Assembly: GCF_000178955.2 (NCBI RefSeq)
Contig: NC_016631.1
Coordinates: forward strand, 3,596,001-3,660,000
DNA: 64,000 bases
Direction of reading: 5' to 3'
Source: Granulicella mallensis MP5ACTX8
GTDB lineage: Bacteria; Acidobacteriota; Terriglobia; Terriglobales; Acidobacteriaceae
Position numbers and translations under genes: made by a program. Shown here piece after piece: positions 18,209 through 26,556 of the stretch (position 1 is the first letter of the stretch; each line of letters starts with the position of its first letter). The notes beneath the pieces were generated by a model, which saw only the letters and a program-made list of their open reading frames with translations, did no database searches and was not told the DNA's origin.

Positions 18209-19696
18209 ATGCCTGAGATACGCGTAATGAATACGTCTGAACTGCCCTGTGGGCATAAGAAGACCGTCAAACTGGGCGAAACCGAGATTCTGCTCATTCA
18301 CTACGAGGAGGGTCTCGTTGCAGTCCAGTCGCAGTGCCCGCATGCCGGAGCACCGCTGAAGGAGGGAGCTATCTGTAACGGGAGGTTGGTGTGTCCCTGG
18401 CATATGGGCACGTTCGAACTTTCTACAGGCGCCCTGGTGGAGCCTCCTCCGATGGAGTCGCTCAAGATGTATCCAGTGAGAGTGGAAGGCGGCGAGATCC
18501 TGGTCAACCCCGAACCTCTTCCGACAGCCACAAGCACCCCCGTTCAAAAGGAGGAACTGGTTTTGCTGGTGGGAACGGGTGCCGCAGGAGCGATAGCCGC
18601 GACTACTTTACGCCAGGGTGGTTTTGCGGGACGCATCCTGGCGGTAGATCCAGTGGAAGAAGAACCAGTTGACCGGACAGTCTTATCCAAAATGGCACTT
18701 AGCGGCGAGATGCCCCTGGACCAGATTGGATTAAGTACCTTCTCGTCCACAAAGGTGGAACGCATCCATGCTGCCGTCCTGGAACTTAGCGCCGCTCAAA
18801 AGGAGGCGCACCTGAGTAATGGCAGCGTCGTGAAATTCGATAAGGCGCTCGTAGCTACCGGAGGCAAACCAAAGCAGCTAGAGATTCCAGGCGCTGAACT
18901 GGCATATACGATTCGTCATCCTAGGGATGTCCAACGCATTCTCAAGGCAGCAGAAGGCAAGAAGGAAGCCGTCATCGTTGGAACCAGCTTCATCGGACTC
19001 GAAGCGGCCTCGGCCCTGGTACAAAAAGGTCTTCGGGTTACGGTAGTTGGTAAAGAAAAGCTACCCTTTGCGAAGTTATTCGGCGAGGAGGTCGCTCACG
19101 CGCTGAAGGCATTGCATGAGAGCAAAGGAACTCGCTTCCGGCTTGAGGTAGAAACCTCCAGCTTCGACTCTACCTGGGTAACGATTCGAGCGGGAGAGAA
19201 AGACGAACGGCTGCCAGCCGATTTAATCATCGCAGGCGTCGGTGTTCTTCCAGATCTCGAGTTCAAGCACGATCTACCTCGAGCTAAAGACGGGGGCATC
19301 GCTACAGATGCATCGCTGCGGGCAAAGGATGAGGTCTGGGTAGCCGGCGATATTGCCAGCGTCTCAGGCACACGCATCGAACACTGGCGACTCGCACAAC
19401 AACATGGCAGGGTGGCTGCACTTGCAATGCTGGGGCAAGATTCAAGATATGAAGGCGTACCCTTCTTCTGGACCTTTCATTACGGGAAGCAATTGGAATA
19501 TCTCGGTCACACAGAAGACTGGGATGAAGTAGTGATCGATGGAGATCTGAAAGAACTCAACTTCATGGCCTTCTATATCAAGCAGGAACGCATAGCTGCA
19601 GTGTTGAGTTGTGAACGCGAGACACAGACAGCGATGCTTGCTGAGGTCATGCGAAGCCATCCAACTCTCGAACAGGCACGTCAGGCTATCGCTTGA
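18209..19696 (+). CDS. Rieske-FAD/NAD(P) oxidoreductase fusion (AIF-like)
   Basis: A 495-residue fusion. Residues 1-105 form a Rieske [2Fe-2S] domain with both ligand boxes intact: CPHAGA (Cys43, His45) and CPWH (Cys62, His65). From about 112 comes a two-nucleotide-binding oxidoreductase: LLVGTGAAGAIAATTL for FAD, VDRTVLSKMALSG, VATGGKPK, then VIVGTSFIGLEAASAL for NAD(P)H, and VWVAGDIAS for the FAD ribityl contact. This is the layout of AIFM3-like proteins and of ferredoxin reductases of oxygenase systems. No oxygenase is nearby, so it may serve a general redox or detoxification role. It is followed by a 17-bp hairpin shared with a convergent gene. Confidence 0.9.
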   Translation: MPEIRVMNTSELPCGHKKTVKLGETEILLIHYEEGLVAVQSQCPHAGAPLKEGAICNGRLVCPWHMGTFELSTGALVEPPPMESLKMYPVRVEGGEILVNPEPLPTATSTPVQKEELVLLVGTGAAGAIAATTLRQGGFAGRILAVDPVEEEPVDRTVLSKMALSGEMPLDQIGLSTFSSTKVERIHAAVLELSAAQKEAHLSNGSVVKFDKALVATGGKPKQLEIPGAELAYTIRHPRDVQRILKAAEGKKEAVIVGTSFIGLEAASALVQKGLRVTVVGKEKLPFAKLFGEEVAHALKALHESKGTRFRLEVETSSFDSTWVTIRAGEKDERLPADLIIAGVGVLPDLEFKHDLPRAKDGGIATDASLRAKDEVWVAGDIASVSGTRIEHWRLAQQHGRVAALAMLGQDSRYEGVPFFWTFHYGKQLEYLGHTEDWDEVVIDGDLKELNFMAFYIKQERIAAVLSCERETQTAMLAEVMRSHPTLEQARQAIA

Positions 19697-19720
19697 CCGA
19701 GCCGGAGTTATAAGAACTAC

Positions 19721-19757
19721 CTGAGAGGGGCCCGAATCTTATTCGGGCCCCTCTCAG
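19721..19757. terminator. Perfect 17-bp hairpin between convergent genes
   Basis: The arm CTGAGAGGGGCCCGAAT and its exact inverse flank a three-base loop, midway between the stops of the Rieske-FAD gene (plus) and the 96-residue gene (minus). It lacks a long T tract on either side, so termination may rely on stem strength alone; a two-way terminator is the simplest reading. Confidence 0.7.
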
Positions 19758-19763
19758 AAACAA

Positions 19764-20054
19764 CTAGTCTTCTTCGTTCGTCTTCCAGATATAGAGAAAG
19801 TCGTCATCGCTTGAAGTGGCGAGATTGATCTTTCCTTGCCGCGCGGCCCGGCTTAGCGCGGAGCGAATGTTCTCCTTGGTATCCGGCAACTCAGAGAGGG
19901 GAACCTTTAGAGCTGTACCTTCGCCTAGCTGGGCGATGTCACTCAATAGCTGAGTGATGATCGCTTTATGCTTCCCGTCCCGCCCTTTTGGAACATTTAC
20001 CTGGGGCACCGATTCGAACTTCATCGGCTCCGAAACTGACTCATCGTTTTCCAC
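19764..20054 (-). CDS. Small conserved-looking hypothetical protein
   Basis: A 96-residue soluble protein that I cannot assign. It starts with an acidic, proline-containing tail (ESVSEPMKFESVPQVNVPKG) followed by a compact helical part (AIITQLLSDIAQLGEGTALK, ENIRSALSRAARQGKIN) ending in DDDFLYIWKTNEED. The RSALSRAARQGKI stretch and the following short strands resemble a small winged-helix unit, which would suggest nucleic-acid binding, but this is weak. The start is preceded by GGAGG eight bases upstream. It ends seven bases from the shared hairpin. Confidence 0.7.
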   Translation of the reverse strand: MENDESVSEPMKFESVPQVNVPKGRDGKHKAIITQLLSDIAQLGEGTALKVPLSELPDTKENIRSALSRAARQGKINLATSSDDDFLYIWKTNEED

Positions 20055-20233
20055 GATTCCTCCTAACGCAAAGGTGACGCTAAACTAACGCTAACGAGAT
20101 CATAAACTGATCCTCCAATCAGTTGTCAAGCCAAGGCGCTCTACAGAAGCTAAACCTCTCTTCATCTGACAGATGCAAAAGAGTTGACCCGTAAAGACAG
20201 AACAGGTCTACGGTCGTTACAGAGGTATTTTAG

Positions 20234-20737
20234 ATGGCTGCCAAATCAAATTTCCAAGTCGTTCCGCTCGTTGAAGTACCCAAAAACGACGCGGATTTTT
20301 ACACCAGCAACCGTCGACCGGTTGTCTTAATTGTGGACGACGAGCGAGTCATCGCGGATACCCTCTCCATCATCCTCAAGAAGAATGGTTTCGCGACGCT
20401 CACTGTCTATGACGGAAAAGCTGCCCTGGAGTTAGCCAAAGCGGAGTTGCCCGACCTGCTGATCTCCGACGTCGTCATGCCTGGGATGAGTGGGATCGAA
20501 CTGGCCATTTCCCTGACTCAAAACGTCCCGGAGTGCAAGATTCTATTGTTCTCGGGACAGGCTGCCACCGTCGACCTGCTGGCAAAGGCCCGTGAGATGG
20601 GCCACAACTTCACCACCCTGGCCAAGCCGGTGCACCCTAAAGACATGCTGCGGCGCATCTCGGAGTGCCTGGAGGCATCAGATCATATCCCTGACCTGGA
20701 ACCGCCCCCCCGCCAGCATGCTTATCCTTTGCAGTAA
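20234..20737 (+). CDS. Single-domain response regulator
   Basis: A 167-residue protein with a full receiver domain: VVLIVDDERVIADTL with the acidic pair (35-36), LLISDVVMPGMSGIEL with phospho-accepting Asp79, ILLFSGQAAT with the conserved serine/threonine region, and LAKPVHPKD with the switch lysine. It has an N-terminal extension of 28 residues and no output domain, so it probably passes phosphate on or binds a partner. AGAGG is eight bases before the ATG. The histidine kinase at 14488 lacks a neighbouring regulator and is a possible partner (inference). Confidence 0.92.
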   Translation: MAAKSNFQVVPLVEVPKNDADFYTSNRRPVVLIVDDERVIADTLSIILKKNGFATLTVYDGKAALELAKAELPDLLISDVVMPGMSGIELAISLTQNVPECKILLFSGQAATVDLLAKAREMGHNFTTLAKPVHPKDMLRRISECLEASDHIPDLEPPPRQHAYPLQ

Positions 20738-21024
20738 GTAGTAATAAACGATGGCGCGGTCGTGCTGCGAAAAGATGTGACACAACGCGCCGTGGTTATC
20801 CTCCGCTGATCAGTATCCTGCGCAAAGATGGCAGCCGCTCTGCCTTATTGACGATCCTGAAGACAGCCAGCCTTCGACACGCGACCATACCACTCGCCTC
20901 GGAGAGGCGTACATGAAGCTCTCCGATATATTGTCTAGAAAGATTCTGACTGCATCGCGTGCCCGATAGCGCAGAGGTGCGTTCCAGCAATCTTGAGAAA
21001 ACCTACAGGCAAGGCGGGAGTGGA
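20738..21024. other. Intergenic region without recognisable gene
   Basis: A 287-bp stretch between the response regulator and the next plus-strand gene. Open frames on both strands here lack convincing starts and show random-looking composition. No repeat or operator was recognised. Confidence 0.4.
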
Positions 21025-22140
21025 TTGAACAAAGAATATCGCTCAGGGAAAACCGGCTTTCGGCTTCTTTCTTCGTGGTTTGCGGCCTTCACGCTGCTTC
21101 TTTCACCGCTATCCGGGTATGGAGCAGATTTGATTAAGCCGAAGGTTCTCGTCATCGCAACCTACGAGACCGGCAAGGACCGCGGAGATGTTCCGGGCGA
21201 GCTGCAGTACTGGGTAGAGCGGGAGAACCTCGATCAGCCTATCAAAGTTACTGGGATCGATCATCCGCTATTGACCAACGGAAAAGGCCTCTATGCCATG
21301 ATCAGCGGGACGACCTCGCGTTCCGCCATCCAGATGATGGCGCTGGCCATGGACCCGCGATTCGACCTGCGACAGACTTACTTCCTATTGAGCGGAATTG
21401 GCGGCGGCAATCCCCATCAAGTCACCGTGGCAAGCGCTGTGTGGATACGGCAGATCGTAGACGGAGACCCTGCCTTCGAGATCGACAGCCGGGAGACGCC
21501 CACCTCCTGGCCCTATGGAACCATCGCACTGGGAGCGACCGAGCCAGGCAAGGTTCCTGACAATGTCGATTCCGCGCCAGCCGCTGGAGTCTCCGACGAC
21601 GGGGCTGGAGGCGTGGGACGAATTGCCTATCGCCTCAACCCCTCTTTGGTGAACTGGGCCTATCAACTGACAAAAGAGATAAAGCTCCCGGACAACGCGG
21701 CTCTGGCGGCTCAACGGGCTCTCTTCAAGGACTTCCCAGGAGCTCAGCAGAATCCATCGGTGATGGAGGGCGATAGTCTTGGCACGGACCACTTCTGGCA
21801 TGGAGCCATCATGACTCGATGGGCCGAAGACTGGGTGCGACTCTATACAAAGGGCACCGGCTCCCTGGCCGTATCGGATTGCGAAGACCAGGGAGTTGTA
21901 CTCGCGATGCAGGAGTTGGATCGGCTCGGACGAGTCGACATGAAGAGGTTTCTGATTTTACGGACGACGAGTAACTTCGTGATGCCTCCGCCGGGCGTCC
22001 ATGCGGAGAAGAGTCTCTTTGATAACCTAGCAAGCTCGCCAGGTTATCTCCCCGCACTGGACGCCAACTATCGGATCGGCAGCATCGTGGTATCGAACCT
22101 GCTGCAACACTGGGATCAATACAAGAATCAAGTGCCGTGA
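21025..22140 (+). CDS. Purine nucleoside permease (NUP) family, secreted
   Basis: A 371-residue protein of the NUP family, first known from the Candida albicans purine nucleoside permease. A signal peptide ending about residue 34 (LSSWFAAFTLLLSPLSGYGA) precedes a fold related to nucleoside phosphorylases: PKVLVIATYETGKDRGD, LYAMISGTTSRSAIQMMAL, FLLSGIGGGNPHQV and a C-terminal MQELDRLGRVD/LRTTSNF region. Such bacterial proteins have no multiple membrane spans, so periplasmic binding or cleavage of nucleosides is more likely than transport. TTG at 21025 is chosen because GGGAG lies four bases before it and it gives a proper signal peptide; the frame extends to GTG at 20959. Confidence 0.82.
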   Translation: MNKEYRSGKTGFRLLSSWFAAFTLLLSPLSGYGADLIKPKVLVIATYETGKDRGDVPGELQYWVERENLDQPIKVTGIDHPLLTNGKGLYAMISGTTSRSAIQMMALAMDPRFDLRQTYFLLSGIGGGNPHQVTVASAVWIRQIVDGDPAFEIDSRETPTSWPYGTIALGATEPGKVPDNVDSAPAAGVSDDGAGGVGRIAYRLNPSLVNWAYQLTKEIKLPDNAALAAQRALFKDFPGAQQNPSVMEGDSLGTDHFWHGAIMTRWAEDWVRLYTKGTGSLAVSDCEDQGVVLAMQELDRLGRVDMKRFLILRTTSNFVMPPPGVHAEKSLFDNLASSPGYLPALDANYRIGSIVVSNLLQHWDQYKNQVP

Positions 22141-22184
22141 TTTTTCCGATCAGGCATTTGCATTGAGCAACTAGTTAGTGCATT

Positions 22185-23870
22185 TCATCCCACAGGCCTC
22201 ATCCTGCTGACCACAACCTGTTGAACGATGGATATAACGTTGCCGAAGGACCAGTAGAGAGCAAGCCCGGCGCCAACCTTCCAGGTCATGAAGAAGCCTA
22301 AGACAGGCAATACAAGAGCCATCATTTTTCGCTGCACGGGATCAGTTCCCGATGAAGGGGTGAGAAGCTGCAACAGAAACATGGTGACAACGAAGAAGAC
22401 GGGAAGAACATGGAGTGGGTCAAGCGACGAGAGATCATGCAGCCAGAGCCATTCCGCATGCCTGAGCTCGATTACGTTCTGGAGCATCCGATAGAACCCA
22501 TAGAGCAGAGGCATCTGCAGTAGAAGAGGCAGCATTCCGCCGAACACGTTGATGCCCTCCTTCTTTTGCAGATCGAATATCTCCTTGTTCATCTCAAGGA
22601 GATGCGGGTCTCCCATCTTGCAATCTTTGAAGCGAGCCCTGATCGCGTTGATCTGCGGTTGAATATGCTGCATCTTTAGCTGGGAACGCATGGACTTGAT
22701 CCGCGTAGGCATGAGCACCAAGTTGATGAAGAGCGTCAATATCAGAATCGCCCAACCCCAGCTATGAACAAGGTGAACATGAATCCAGTTGAGTGCCAGG
22801 AAGAGTGGCTTGGCAACGATGCGTAAAAGACCAAATCGCACAAGCGGCTCCAAATCAGGTCCAGTAAGCGATCCATCTGGCGCCAACGCGTGTACGGAGC
22901 TGAGAAGCTCGATGGCCTTGGGTCCGGCAAAGAGTCGCAGGCGAATATGCCCCTCTCCATTCCCCACAGCCACGCCTGGAACAGAGACTACATCGGAGAG
23001 AGCTGAATGGGTTTGACCATTCGTTCTCGGAATGCTGATCTCGTTACGCAGGTTGAGGACAGTTGTCTTTGTGGAGTGCTCGGGCAGGAAGATCGCCGCG
23101 AAATAAAGGTCGCTAACGCCCGCATAATCGTAACTGCCTGCTTGTACGACGCCAGTGGTAATCGACTTTACAGTTTGACTAACGAACTTCCCATTCAGGC
23201 TGGCATCGAACCGCCCGTCCACGTTGTAGTTTTGTAATGTCTCCTGATCACCCAATCCAGAAGGCCAGCAAAGAGAGGCGGCAACGGGCATCCCATGATC
23301 TGTGACGAGGATATCGGCTCCCACGATGTAGCTCTGATCAAACGTGAATGTCTTGATTACACTCACCCCTCCTTCTGAATAGGTAAAGGTGAGCTTTCCG
23401 GGAGCGACAAGTCTTCCGGATGAAGAGGGTTCATAGAGAGCCTCGGCAAGTTGCTTCGTCAGCCCAGCTTTCTGTGTATAGAGTGAAAGCGGATAACCAT
23501 GCAAGGATGCAGCCCGCTGATTGACGAGATCCAGCGGTTTACCGGAGTCATCCGTATATTGCTTCAGTATCCACGACAGAACCTGTCCCCCACGATTGGA
23601 GAAACGGATCCGGTAAAACTTGTTTTCGACGATGATTTCGCTTTCGCTTGAGGCCTTCATGCTCTCCTGATTTGCCTGTGCAGCGGCCACAAGAGTATTT
23701 GGCGCTGCAGGAATCACGGTGCTGGATGGCTTCGATTTCGACTCAACAGGTTTCTTTTGCTGGAAAGCCTGCACTCCGAGAAGCGCTAGAAAAAAGACTA
23801 AAGACAAGGCAAGAATCGTGTGCACGTTCTGTCGGCCAGACTGCTGGTTGGGATTCTGTAGTTCTGCCAA
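22185..23870 (-). CDS. yidC: Membrane protein insertase YidC
   Basis: A 561-residue YidC/Oxa1 insertase, which helps proteins enter the inner membrane with or without Sec. The first membrane span (HTILALSLVFFLALLGVQAF) is followed by a large periplasmic domain (about 75-350) and the conserved five-span core: WGWAILILTLFINLVLMPTR, the charged cytoplasmic hairpin (MRSQLKMQHIQPQINAIRAR), MLPLLLQMPLLYGFYRML and the last spans with a short basic end VVVSRMRPVG. The start is TTG at 23870, seven bases after AGGAG, giving the familiar AELQNPNQQ beginning; the longer frame to 23954 has no such site. The usual rpmH-rnpA neighbourhood of yidC is absent. Confidence 0.93.
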   Translation of the reverse strand: MAELQNPNQQSGRQNVHTILALSLVFFLALLGVQAFQQKKPVESKSKPSSTVIPAAPNTLVAAAQANQESMKASSESEIIVENKFYRIRFSNRGGQVLSWILKQYTDDSGKPLDLVNQRAASLHGYPLSLYTQKAGLTKQLAEALYEPSSSGRLVAPGKLTFTYSEGGVSVIKTFTFDQSYIVGADILVTDHGMPVAASLCWPSGLGDQETLQNYNVDGRFDASLNGKFVSQTVKSITTGVVQAGSYDYAGVSDLYFAAIFLPEHSTKTTVLNLRNEISIPRTNGQTHSALSDVVSVPGVAVGNGEGHIRLRLFAGPKAIELLSSVHALAPDGSLTGPDLEPLVRFGLLRIVAKPLFLALNWIHVHLVHSWGWAILILTLFINLVLMPTRIKSMRSQLKMQHIQPQINAIRARFKDCKMGDPHLLEMNKEIFDLQKKEGINVFGGMLPLLLQMPLLYGFYRMLQNVIELRHAEWLWLHDLSSLDPLHVLPVFFVVTMFLLQLLTPSSGTDPVQRKMMALVLPVLGFFMTWKVGAGLALYWSFGNVISIVQQVVVSRMRPVG

Positions 23871-24449
23871 TGGAATTCTCCTGGATATCGACGCCCAGAG
23901 TCTGAGCGATGCCTGCTGGATCCATAGATCGCAGGCGATCAAAGCCACCTGCATTGCCAGAGCTTCTACAGAGCTGGCAATGCCCCGCTATATTCCACTC
24001 GATGCATGAGGAATGCGGTCAGGAAGCAAATAAAGCAAATTTCCTGTAGGTGTATAGCGGAATCGTGACATTTATGGCCGTTTTTACCCAGAAAAACGGT
24101 ACTACACGCCCGATTCAACTTCCCAATAACAGGAAATTGCTCTAGAGGCATGGCAGTCCTGACGACTGCATGCACTTGAGATCGATAGGGATTAGAGAAA
24201 GGAGATTGGCGGGGGAAGTTGAAAGCGGAAAGGAAGAGTCGGCTTCCGAGGGACGATGAGCGACGCTCTAGACCGTTTTACGTACCCAGAATCGAGAACC
24301 GGTTCAAATAGATTCAGGCAGAGCGCCTGAAGACCGGCTATCAGATGCCGATAGATATCCGCTGATCGTACGACCAGGAACATCAACAGGCTGGAAAGCA
24401 GGAGCAGAAGTATTACTTTGCCAATACCCAGAAATACGGAGGAAAAATA
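23871..24449. other. Intergenic region upstream of yidC
   Basis: This stretch of about 580 bp holds the promoter of yidC (minus) and of the small gene at 24450 (plus). An A/T-rich stem (CCGTTTTT at 24078-24085 against AAAAACGG at 24092-24099) is visible. A 159-residue minus-strand frame covers its right part but is rejected (see rejected list). No other gene is recognised. Confidence 0.5.
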
Positions 24450-24596
24450 GTGCCTCGTATTAATGATAAACAGAAAGCAAAGGAAACTGAGACACGCTTG
24501 TCTGTTCCGACGGAATACCATGAACGCCTCTGCCGGACAAGTATACATCTGAGAGGGAAAATCCAGAAAGGCATTACCAATGGTGGAGCAGAGTGA
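24450..24596 (+). CDS. Small basic protein, 48 residues, possibly ribbon-helix-helix
   Basis: A short gene with unusually good signals: GGAGG seven bases before a GTG start, 48 codons, TGA stop, and a Rho-independent terminator beginning two bases later. The product is highly charged; the segment ETRLSVPTEYHERLCR followed by a basic helix (GKIQKGITNGGAE) resembles the strand and first helix of ribbon-helix-helix regulators, but it is too short to be sure. The minus-strand frame overlapping it has no comparable start. The combination of a ribosome site, plausible composition and terminator argues for a real small protein. Confidence 0.6.
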   Translation: MPRINDKQKAKETETRLSVPTEYHERLCRTSIHLRGKIQKGITNGGAE

Positions 24597-24597
24597 C

Positions 24598-24637
24598 GGA
24601 TCACTTCGACTGACCAGAGCCGAAGTGATCCTCTTTT
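24598..24637 (+). terminator. Rho-independent terminator of the 48-residue gene
   Basis: A perfect 11-bp stem (GGATCACTTCG and its inverse) with a 12-base loop followed by TCTTTT on the plus strand. It begins two bases after the stop of the small gene at 24450. Confidence 0.8.
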
Positions 24638-24725
24638 GAAGGGATATTGCAAGATGAAGACGATAGGTCACAAAAGCTCGGGGCTTTTGACATTGCGCTA
24701 TTCATGCGCGAGCGCACATTGCCAT

Positions 24726-25055
24726 TTACTTCGTCTCTTTTCGCCATTTCCGAATCGTTTCGAGCAGTTCGGTCTGGGTCAGCTTGGCGATCTTTATATT
24801 CTTTTCGCCTGCTTTGGCGTTCATCGGACGAACAGCGATCGCTTCCTTGATTCCGGGGCGAACCCGCAGGAACACGCCACTGGCTCTTCTCGGTCCTGGA
24901 ATGGGAGGTGCCGAAGCCATGCGCAGTTCACCGTTCGGCTTCATGTTGCGTAGGGCGTAGACGGCGCAATTGCCATCCTTCAGCAATTCGCGAATGACAT
25001 CTTTGACTAGCTCTGACTGATTTGCGTTGAATTCAATACCATGTACATTAGGCAT
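24726..25055 (-). CDS. Small hypothetical basic protein
   Basis: A 109-residue protein that I do not recognise. It is soluble and lysine/arginine rich. An acidic-amphipathic helix (NQSELVKDVIRELLKDGN) is followed by short strands (AVYALRNMKPNGELRMASA), a proline-glycine turn, and a basic C-terminal helix (TQTELLETIRKWRKETK). GGAAGGG stands about eight bases before the ATG. It is a lone gene that converges with the small plus-strand gene and terminator at 24450-24637. Nucleic-acid binding is possible from the charge pattern, no more than that. Confidence 0.72.
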   Translation of the reverse strand: MPNVHGIEFNANQSELVKDVIRELLKDGNCAVYALRNMKPNGELRMASAPPIPGPRRASGVFLRVRPGIKEAIAVRPMNAKAGEKNIKIAKLTQTELLETIRKWRKETK

Positions 25056-25224
25056 AAAACTACCCTTCCTCAGTGCAAATAGTACAAAGAACTTCCTTAG
25101 TAACTCGTAAAGATCTATCCGCGAAAAGACTGGCTATCCTTAACAAAAGTACCCAGCGTGTCGTAAATTCAGAAGTACTCTCAGCAAAGATTCAAGCTGC
25201 ACGAAGAACTGGATCGGAGATTTA

Positions 25225-26526
25225 ATGGACACCACAATTACCCCGGCGCATAAGCCCATCAACTCCCCGCGCCAGGTTCTGTTCGCCAGCCTGATCGGCA
25301 CGACCATCGAGTTCTTCGACTTCTACATCTATGCCACCGCGGCAGTGATCGTCTTTCCACAACTATTCTTCTCGGCCGCCGATCCTGCTTCCGCGAAGCT
25401 GGCCTCGCTGGCGACCTTCGGCATCGCCTTTCTGGCGCGACCCATCGGCTCCGCGCTCTTCGGCCACTTTGGTGACCGCATCGGCCGCAAAACCACGCTG
25501 GTCATCGCCCTGTCGACCATGGGAATCTCAACCGTCGCCATCGGCGCATTGCCTACGTACCACACGATTGGTATTGCAGCGTCGCTGCTGTTGGCGCTAT
25601 GCCGCTTTGGACAAGGAATCGGATTAGGCGGCGAGTGGGGCGGCGCTGTGCTGCTGGCCATCGAGAACGCGCCACCGAACAAACGTGCCTGGTACGGCAT
25701 GTTTCCGCAGCTCGGAGCACCGATTGGATTCTTCCTCTCCGGCGGCGTCTTCCTTGTGCTCTCCCGCTGGCTCACGGATAAACAGTTCTTCTCGTTTGGC
25801 TGGCGACTTCCCTTCCTCGCCAGTGCGGTGCTGGTATTCCTCGGACTCTATGTCCGGTTGACCATTACCGAGACGCCGGTCTTCCAGGAGACCCTGGATC
25901 GAGGCGAACAGGTAAAGCTGCCCATGCTGACGGTGTTTCGCGACCATACCCGGGCGCTCATCGCCGGCATCGCAGTATGCCTGGCGACGTTCGTGCTCTT
26001 CTATCTCATGACCGTCTTTACGCTGTCCTGGGGAACCAGTGCGCTGGGCTATACCCGCGGCAAATTCCTGCTGATGCAGTTATTCGGCGTCATCTTCTTC
26101 GCAGTAACCATTCCCATCTCAGCGCTGCTCGCGGAACGTGGAAGAAAGACCGTCATGCTCTGGGTTACCGCTCTGATCGGAGTCTTCGGTTTGATCATGG
26201 CCCCGATGTTTTCAGCCGGCACCGTCGGCGCAGTCGCCATGCTGGCCTTGGGTCTGGCACTGATGGGACTCACCTACGGGCCACTCGGCACAGTCATCTC
26301 TGAGCTCTTTCCAACGCGCGTGCGCTATACCGGAAGCTCACTGGCCTTCAGTCTCGCAGGCATTGTGGGCGCTTCACTGGCACCGTACATCGCCACGTCA
26401 CTGGCCAAGAAGTACGGCCTGCCCTACGTCGGCTACTATCTCACCACAGCGGCTGTTTTGACGTTCCTGGGTTTACTTTCGATCCGAGAGACGAAGGATG
26501 ACGATCTCTCCACGACGAGGGGGTAA
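25225..26526 (+). CDS. MFS transporter, metabolite:proton symporter (MHS) family
   Basis: A 433-residue twelve-span inner-membrane transporter of the MHS family (relatives ProP, ShiA, KgtP). The family marks are near the N-terminus: IGTTIEFFDFYIYATAA in span 1, ARPIGSALFGHFGDRIGRKT in the loop between spans 2 and 3, and GQGIGLGGEWGGAVLLAIE, then FPTRVRYTGSSL later. Substrates of the family are organic acids, betaines and similar metabolites taken up with protons; this one cannot be assigned. The start has GGAG seven bases upstream. The next gene, a GlxA-type regulator, starts 30 bp downstream, so it may regulate this transporter. Confidence 0.9.
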   Translation: MDTTITPAHKPINSPRQVLFASLIGTTIEFFDFYIYATAAVIVFPQLFFSAADPASAKLASLATFGIAFLARPIGSALFGHFGDRIGRKTTLVIALSTMGISTVAIGALPTYHTIGIAASLLLALCRFGQGIGLGGEWGGAVLLAIENAPPNKRAWYGMFPQLGAPIGFFLSGGVFLVLSRWLTDKQFFSFGWRLPFLASAVLVFLGLYVRLTITETPVFQETLDRGEQVKLPMLTVFRDHTRALIAGIAVCLATFVLFYLMTVFTLSWGTSALGYTRGKFLLMQLFGVIFFAVTIPISALLAERGRKTVMLWVTALIGVFGLIMAPMFSAGTVGAVAMLALGLALMGLTYGPLGTVISELFPTRVRYTGSSLAFSLAGIVGASLAPYIATSLAKKYGLPYVGYYLTTAAVLTFLGLLSIRETKDDDLSTTRG

Positions 26527-26556
26527 AGCACCTGCGCATTCCATACAATCGAGAGC

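Noticed and set aside
20796-20990. 64-residue minus-strand frame
   Set aside because: No ribosome site, residue use typical of a chance frame.
24192-24671. 159-residue minus-strand frame with a hydrophobic segment
   Set aside because: No ribosome site, mixed composition with many Ser/Leu/Arg runs, and it overlaps the better supported 48-residue gene and its terminator on the plus strand.
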